Shown here piece by piece: positions 12,601-21,600 of a stretch of 64,000 nucleotides of DNA. Position 1 is the first letter of the stretch. Each line of letters opens with the position of its first letter. The translations under genes were made by a program, and so were the position numbers. The DNA is from Mactra quadrangularis (Eukaryota > Mollusca > Bivalvia > Venerida > Mactridae), in NCBI GenBank assembly GCA_025267735.1, contig CM046304.1, forward strand, positions 18,664,620 through 18,728,619, written 5' to 3'. The notes beneath the pieces are model-generated. The model was not told the DNA's origin. It did not search any database and was given only the letters and a program-made list of their open reading frames with translations.

Positions 12601-15600
12601 TAAAACATCTACCAAAATCATTAGAATAAACAATTAGCTTGGCTGGGAAATTATAGATTTAAACATTAATACTGAATATCAAACAATTATAGTTTATAAA
12701 GTTTTTCAAAATAATCAAATTAAATTTTCAAATATTAAGTATTAACTTGGTTACACATCTCCCTTCCTTCTAAAAAAAAGATTGTCCTCAATCTTAATTT
12801 GATTACTGCAGGATATATTTTCTGATTTTGAATTTGGTATCTCAAAACATTTTGGCATCAAATGATGAGATTGCAGCAGGTAACTATTGCTCACTAGCAC
12901 CATACTTATCAATCCAGTCATTTGGAATTATGCACAAATGATGTCAAGTGACCGATTCATAAGCATTGAGCACTACTTTTGAATAGGTGACCCAAGTCAT
13001 TTGTTAAAAACAATACTGGTACCTTTTTTTTTAACCATGATTTTGCTTTCAGCCTTTTTTGGGGAAGTAGACCTGTAGTAACCTTGTATTTATTTTTAAA
13101 AAAATTTCAACAATATACATATATTTTTATATTTACACAAAATTTTCAACAAGTAAGATTTTTATACAAAAATAATAATAAGAAAATTTCAAGCAATATG
13201 CTAGGCATTCAATGGTAACAATATAAATTGTATAACTAAATGATTCACTTGCAAAATTCAATGCAATATAAAAATGTCATTAAGCTAAATATAAGTAACT
13301 TGTAAATGACATGCGAAATCAATTAATTAATTTACAATAAAAGTTATCATCTGCAATAGTAAGTACAATGAAAATGTACATGCAGTCAGGACCTATGCAC
13401 ATGCATTAACAATCAGTAAGATTGATTCTTCAATATAAAATAGTGTCTATCTTATGGCCTTAAGTATATTATGTAACAAATGATTAAGCCAAATGAAGAC
13501 TAAATAAAGGCTTGTTAGTAACTATATACATAAAAAACAATTGTCAGGCTTTATGCAACTTCATTGAATGTACTGATCTAATTATGATTTATGCGACATT
13601 CAGGATCAGACATACATTATTTTTTTACTCAAATTTTGCTTCTTAAGCAGCTTTATGCAACTTTATTGAATGCACTGATCTAATTATATTTTATGCAACA
13701 TGCTGGATCAAGCATACATTATTTTTTTACTCAACTTAATTTTAAGCGTTTTATGCAACTTTATTGAATGCACTGATCTAATTATAATTTATGCAACATA
13801 CAGGATCAAGCATACATTATTTTCAAATAACTCATTTTTTTATAATAGCTTTATGCAACTTTGATATGGCGTGGTCTAATTATCTATATTTCATGCGACA
13901 TGTAGGACTCACCATAATTATTAGTAATAAAATCTCAATATCTATTCATCTTTCATTAATATGCAACTTGTTTCACTGGTATATGTCTTACTATAAGAAT
14001 TATGCTACATACATGACAACCAATAGTATAAACAATAATTCAATAATTCATATTTGTTTTTATCATATCCAACCTTCAGTATGGATTAGGTTTAGTTATT
14101 TATTATCATTTTCTTGTAGGACCTACCATAATTATATACCTAAAATCATTAATTGGGCAATTATGTTAACTGTAATATACTCAGATATTAATACCAAACA
14201 TAAAATACATAATACAAATATTCATTTAATAATAACAACATATGGAATTAAATAATCATCAATTTACTTTTTCAATCAGTATACATTTCACACTGTATGA
14301 TAAATCTTTGTTGGTAGTCACTTTTTATTTAAGTCATTTCTCATATATGTACTACAATTTCTGTCTCGTTGATTTCAACACTTAAAATTTATCATAAATT
14401 CACATGAATGGGTATTCACTATAAGTCTGTCATTTTCAAAATTTCACCGCGCAAAAAAAAATGTCACATCATAATACATGATAATATTTTCTGAAAAATG
14501 TGAAAATCATAAATATGGAACTATGTTCATTCTTACAAAATTACAGTTGCTTAAAACATTAATTTCACTGACTTAAAGTACAATGTTATTGATTTACACT
14601 TGTAAGGAATATCAAGTAGCCATTTAAGACTGAAATTTAAAAACTTAATACATTTAATTTAAAAATGACCTTTGTGTTTGTAAGTGTATAATCTACCTTT
14701 TTGAGTAATTTTGGCAGCCATTCTAAACAATAACTTTCGGACATATTTGATTGGGGCTTGATTAATGGGTAACCAATGGACTTCATTAGAATCAGCAGAG
14801 TAAACTTTGAAAAATGTAGATTCTTCAATATTGTCGTCATAATTTGTTATGACACCACGAACCATTTTAGCTTCAAATACTTTGCCAAAATCATCAAGAG
14901 CTGTGGTTGAATCCCATTCTTCATGGTCAACAGTTTGTAGTAGGTCAAACAGTTTATTCAAATAGGGCTGCATGTATTTCTTTCGGTCACTTATTTTGTA
15001 TGGAACACCCCATGCAACATTGAATTTTCTATAACTATTGAACATTAACAATTTTTGATTAGACAGATTGAATGTTTCTTCATAACCAACCATTTCCTCA
15101 TCTGTTTCCTCCCAAACTGGATACAATATATTTGTATCAGGGTGTTTATCAAAGAATTTATTATTTTTGAGGGGCCTTTTTCTCTTTTTACCAGACATGG
15201 TTTTATTAATATGAAATTCTCTGATGAATACCTCTGGGATAGATGATGCATACTCCCAAGTACTAGATTTGTTAGGGTCTTTCCATTTGATTTTGTAGTA
15301 GAGAATGTTTTTGCTTCTTTGTGATGATATTATTTTGTCTATGTCTTGAATGTTGAATGTTTGCTGATTTTGAGATGTGCTGCAACTCTGACTTTGTTCT
15401 TCGGTGCTTTGCGTTAGATTTTGTTGGTGGACATTTGAGTTTGAGGAGGATGCTGCAGGCATTTGATTTTGTTGTTTATTTTGTGACTGTGATGTTGATG
15501 GTGCAGTAGGTATTTGATTTGTCTGATTGTTTGGTTGGATATCATTTGAGTTAGATGGGGATGGTGCAACAGGCTGGTTTTGTACTTTAGTTGTTGAATG

Positions 15601-18600
15601 CTGATGTTGATTGTTAGTAGTAGATTTGATTTTTGCTACTTTGTTTTTGTTTGCTGGGTGTTTTCCTTTATTTGTTTTGTTATGTGTTTTGTCTTGTGTA
15701 TGGTGAGGGACCTGGGCAGCATTGGAATTATTAGGGTCATTTGCTGACGAATCATCATTGAAAGGTTCATTATCATCTGGATCATTATCATTTTCAATAT
15801 CAGGGGGAGGATTAGTGGGACGGTCATTGGGATCATGGAAATGTTTTAGTCTAGTGGCATTTATCATAGCCTTAATAGGTTTATTGTCTCCACAACGCCT
15901 TAACTTATAGGTGTTGTTGGGACCATTCATAACAATATAGTATGGACCAACCCATTTACGATGAAGTTTAGGGGCCATACCTACAGGAACTTTGGTGCAG
16001 TATAACCAGACTCTATCACCAGGCTTGTAGTTAGGGTTTTGACTTCTTTTGTCATATTGCTCTTTATACTTTTCTTGAGCCATTTCAATATTGCGGGCAG
16101 CAATTTGTCTTGATATTTCAAGATTTTGTAAAACTTGGGACAAATGTACTCTAAAATCAGCAGATAGAGTACTTTTTGGGGTAAGGGAAGTATCAATGGG
16201 AAGGCGCATATCACGACCAAACAATAAATAAAAGGGGGCTAAGGAAGTTGACTGGGTTGCTGGGGTCATTCTGTAAGCCATCATAATAGAGGGTAAAAGG
16301 TCTGGCCAGTCATCTTGTTTATTTTTACAATACAATCTCAGGGACTGAAGAATGACAGAATTCATTCTTTCAACAGAACCATTTAATAAAGGGCGATAAC
16401 TGCTAGTGTAATAGCGTGTAATTTGGAATAATTCACACAGGGCTTTGACAAGGCTTGACAAAAATTGTTGGCCACGGTCAGAAACTAAGACAGAAGGAGC
16501 ACCGTATCTACAAATCACTTCTTTAAATAGAACCGCTGCAACTTCAGTGGCTGTCTGAGTACGAAGTGGAAAAGCTTCGCACCATTTAGAGTAACTGTCA
16601 ACAACTAACAGTACATACTTAAATTGATCTTTGGACGTAGGGAGACCACCTAGAATATCAATGTGCCAACGTTCAAACACATCAACAACTGGCATTGGTT
16701 GGAGTGGAGGAGGTTTACCATGGATGTCACGCTTAACGCGTTGACACAATTCACAGGTTTGAATGTACTTACGACAGTCTTCAAACATAGTGGGCCAGTA
16801 ATATTTCTGACGGATTGCTGCATATGTTCTTTCGAACCCTTGATGCATGCCACCAGCTAAACTATCGTGAAAAGATTTTAAAATTTCATCACGTAATATT
16901 GCAGGGATACAAATTTGGGTGATAATTTTTTTATCCTTAGGAACACCTTTTGTCCTAGGAGAATATAAATGGGCTAAAAGACCTGAGGGTAAAATTTCAA
17001 ATTGATCAGCTTGGGCAACAATAACTTTAGCTTTCTTGCTGTCATCTGGTAAATCATCATTTAACTTATAATGAAATATGTTTTTATAGTAGTCACATTC
17101 TTTTTGTTGTTGACATAAATTTTCCTCATTTAATGTAATAGTATTTTCATCTCTATCAGATGTAGAGGGGGTATTAGATTGTTCTGGTGTTGTTTCAGTG
17201 TCTAGTGTGGCTGGAGCTACTGATGGATCTTCTGGATTATTGTGGTGGAAGAGTGTTACTGCGGCTAGTTCATGTTTATTAGCCACGTAACAAATATCTT
17301 CCGTATCACTATTATCCAGATTATCCTCTCTATTGTCAGGATATGTCCTTCTTGAGAGGCCATCAGCATTTCCATTCGCAGAGGAAGCTTTATGAACTAT
17401 CTGGAAATTGTAGGCCTGCAGCTGCAGCGCCCATCTTCCAAGACGTCCATCACACTTCTTGATTTGTTTTAACCACTTGACAGATATGTTATCTGTATAC
17501 ACTGTGAAAGGAGAGTTGGCAAGGTAAGGTCTGTATGTAGACACAGCATCTACCAATGCCAAGCCCTCCTTATCTGTTATATGCCATTTCTTCTCACTGC
17601 CATGGAGAGCTCTGCCGCCAAAAGCAATTGGGTGTTCTTTGCCCTCATCATCTAATTGCGACAGAACATATCCTATGGCATGATCGGAACTGTCAGTCGC
17701 TAAAATGAAAGGGCGGTCAAACTTGGGAAAAGCTAGGACGGGAGCAGTCATTAAGGCTTCTTTGAGAGTAGTGAATGATACTTCACATTCTTTGGACCAA
17801 TGGAACTTGTTATCCTTTTTCAATAGGGCTGTAAGGGGTGATGCTATTTTAGCATATGACTTTATGAATTTTCTATAGTATGATGCCATACCGAGAAATG
17901 ATTTTACTTGTTTAACTGTTTTGGGTGTGGGGTATTCACTTATTGCCTTGGTTTTGTTGGGGTTTACCTTAATTCCTTCCTTAGAAATTACATGGCCTAA
18001 ATATTCCACTTCCTTTGTAGCAAACTTACATTTTGAAGGTTGAAGTGTTAAATTTGCAGCTTTAATGTTAGCCATTACTTGATCCAAATGAGATAAATGT
18101 TGGTTAAAGTTTTGACTATAAACAAGTATATCATCAATATAGACTAGAGCAATTTTCCAATTTAGATTTTTGAGTACTTTAGTCATTAAGTTCTGAAAGG
18201 TAAGTGGACTATTCATTAAACCGAATGGTAGACGGGTCCATTGATACACACCTTGGTGGGTTACGAAAGCTGACTTATGAGCTGTTTCTTTATTCAAGGG
18301 CACCTGCCAAAAGCCTGACTTTAAATCAAGGACTGAAAATATCTCGGCCTTTGCATCTGCAATTGCATCAAAAACATCATTTATATGGGGAATGGGAAAG
18401 GACATGGGTTCCGTGATCTTATTTAATTCACGATAATCAACAGCAAAACGCCATTCGCCATTTTTCTTTTTGACCAAGACAATGGGGCTATTCCAAGGGG
18501 AGTCAGATTCTTCTATTATACCATCCTTCAACATTTCCTCAACTTGTCGTTCAGTTTCCCTTCTCATGGCAGGGTTTTGACGGTAAGGGTACTTTTTGAC

Positions 18601-21600
18601 AGGTTTGTTGGTACCAGTTTCAATGCTATGTGAGGTTAAATGCGTTAGACCAAGTTCAGATGAATCTTTTGCGAAGGCCTTTCTATTCTTTCCAATAAAT
18701 ATAAGCAACTGAGTTTTCTGATGCTCACTTAGATCAGAATCATCAAGGTTGATACCCAATTCACTTGCCAACTGGATATAATCATTATCCGACAAGGAAT
18801 CAGCACTATCAGTGTGAACAGAGTTAACCGATTCAGTTTTAACATCCGTAAATGATTGAATGCAAGAGTTATCAACCTTAGAAACAACAGAGATGCTAGA
18901 GTTTTTCCTTAGAAAGACAGGCAGGGCAGTGGGATTCATGACACGATAGATAATTTGGCTATCAGTGACAGTTGACAGACATTTGCCTCCAGCTATTTGC
19001 CTAGAACCTAGATCATTTAGGGCTTCACATAAAACATTATCACCGTCATTGAATTTTGTAACTTTTAAAGGAAGAGTATATTCAGAATGAGGTGGAACAA
19101 TATGAGAGGTAGTGGTTTTTGCGTAGGAAGTGATGGGCTTTGGACCTGATAAATAAGCTAGGGTAATAAGTTCTGATTGGTCATTAAACATTTTAAGACA
19201 ATTATCATTAAAGTCTAATTGAACTCCAACTTTTTGCATAAAATCACGCCCAACAATAACATTTAAATCAAGTTTTGAAAATACATGAAATTTGTGATTA
19301 AAAGGATAATCATTAATTAAAAATGAAATATTAACTGTTCCTATAACAGGAAGGATATCACCACCAACACCCTTGACAACTCGGATATCCGAAGGTAAAA
19401 TTTCTGGATCAGATATACATTTTCTTAGCACATTTTCACTTATACATGAGATTGCTGCTCCTGAGTCAAAAAGAGCATAAACAGTCTTGTTATTAATTTG
19501 TATTTGAGCTTGACTGTGCTGATTTAATGAAGATACCAAAGATACTACTGGCTTTTCAATATTATTATAACCTACACGTTTTGAACTAAACTTAGATTTT
19601 GAAAGTACGGCCATTCTCAATAATTATAAGATTTTGAATACAAAAAAAATTATTTGTAAAAAATGGCAAAAAGTAAAATTTTACTATGATTTATACACTT
19701 ATTTTTATTCCAAAACTAAGAATCTAATGAACTGGATTTTTAAACTATAACCGTACTAGTTTGTTAACCTTTTTGTATGATTTAAGCAAAATAGTGATGT
19801 AATGGCTAACAAGATCAACAAGTGTAATTTTAAAGGTTAATAAAAAAAAATAAAGTGTAATGATTTAACAACAATTGAGTTTCCTTTGTAAAGCAACTGT
19901 TCATTTGTAACAATAAAAATAGCACATAGAATGATTTTCACTCACCAAGTCCAGTGTGAATTTATTTTAGCACTTCATAGTAGTTCACTTCTTGGTATGT
20001 TCACTTCAGCAATCTTGTAAATTTGGTTCTTCATAAATTTTCTTCTTCCAGTTAAAATGTCATCAAATGTTAGTAAATAGCTTGATTGGTTTCATCTATT
20101 GAGTGGTATAGAAATTCATCATTTGTTTTCCTTCATCCAGAAATAACCATCAGTTTTTAGCATCTGTTGTTAGCATCAATTGTTTCGTCTTATTCTTTCA
20201 TCTAATGAGTTCATCTATTGGTAATCGTATACCTCGGATAATCTCCACCATAAAACTATCACCAAGGGCTGGGTAGTAGCTTGGCGTTTGAGCGTCGTGG
20301 GGGAATTTTGCTCAAGCCCTCGGCTGACAATCTTCTTTAGTTATTCAAGTTCCAAGTATGATTTAACCATATAATATAATATTCCTATCAAAGTATAATA
20401 ACTCTGTCTGTATTTCCAATTTTATTATTATAGTAAAGTTCTTTGCAACAAATTCCAAGTATCACATATAGCATATAAAATAACAGTTTAAACAACACCA
20501 AAATTCTAATAAGTTCTTAACGTAATTTCACTTTTTAAGTCTATATCAAAGTCTATCTCTATATTCATTCTATAAGTATTTTTAATATTTTATAAGAAAT
20601 ATATTTGGGGCGGGGTCAATAAAATTATCCAATGAAATTAATCAACCAATGAAAATTATACTTATGAATAATAACTAGTAAATTGATTAAGTAGGAAGTG
20701 TCAGGAAGTGAAACCTTTATCAATGAGATAATAAACAAACAGACTAGCATATGTCAAAATTTGAGACTGATTATCATAATGATAATTTAACAAAAGATTT
20801 AACCAGAAGCCATTTCAAACTGAGAATGTTTGTCACATCCTAGACATTATGTTAATTATTTATGTTGATAAAATTACTTGATAAGATAATATATAAAGAT
20901 AATAATATATAAAACATCTACCAAAATCATTAGAATAAACAATTAGCTTGGCTGGGAAATTATAGATTTAAACATTAATACTGAATATCAAACAATTATA
21001 GTTTATAAAGTTTTTCAAAATAATCAAATTAAATTTTCAAATATTAAGTATTAACTTGGTTACAGATGTGTCTTGTCACAACTACTGGTCATTTAACCAG
21101 TTGGGTCATAAAATTGCTACTTACAAATTGTGCTGATTTTAATTTTATTTTCAGTTAAACCTATGGAGATAGAAAAACCAGCACAGCCGAAGACTGGTTT
21201 AACTTTTGGTATGGGTGCTTTAAATACAGATAAGAGTGTACCAACCATGGGTGGATTTAGTGGTTTCAGTTTTAAACCAACAACTACAACATCGAGTGAT
21301 TCATCATCAAATACAGCTACTACAAGTGGTTTTAGTTTTGCTATAGGAAGTAGTGCCCAAGCAGGAACTTCACAAGGCGGGACTAGTGGTAGCACGGAAG
21401 ATGAGGACTATGTACCACCTGTAGTTGAAACTGTGGAACATAAAGAAGAAGGGTCACTGTATAGTAAAAAGTTAGTATAACTCTTGCATGAACTTATACT
21501 CAATTTTTGCCTATTTATACTTAGAAATTTCTTGGTTAAGGTGTTTTGGGTAATGTTTTATCTTAGCATATACTAAAAGGATTCATTCAAAATTCACACT

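Larger units (their letters stand above)
11948..21064 (-). mobile_element. Complete Ty3/Gypsy-type chromodomain LTR retrotransposon without visible gag
   Basis: 9117 bp, transcribed from the minus strand and so antisense to NUP50, in whose third intron it sits. Both ends are 808-bp direct repeats. GATG(T) flanks both sides: GATG at 11944-11947 before the left LTR and GATGT at 21065-21069 after the right, a 4-5 bp target duplication. In element order: 5' LTR 21064-20257, primer-binding-site candidate 20250-20232, leader, one pol ORF 19614-14659, about 1.9 kb of noncoding DNA with tandem repeats, polypurine tract 12771-12756, 3' LTR 12755-11948. Identical LTRs and an open pol point to a very recent insertion. 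Integrase after RNase H places it in Ty3/Gypsy rather than Copia or BEL. Confidence 0.96.

Noticed and set aside
13791..14255. 154-codon plus-strand ORF inside the retrotransposon as gag or accessory gene
   Set aside because: It runs antisense to the element, overlaps tandem repeats, and shows no nucleocapsid or other motif.
18204..18416. Plus-strand ORFs inside the pol region
   Set aside because: Antisense shadows of the pol reading frame.
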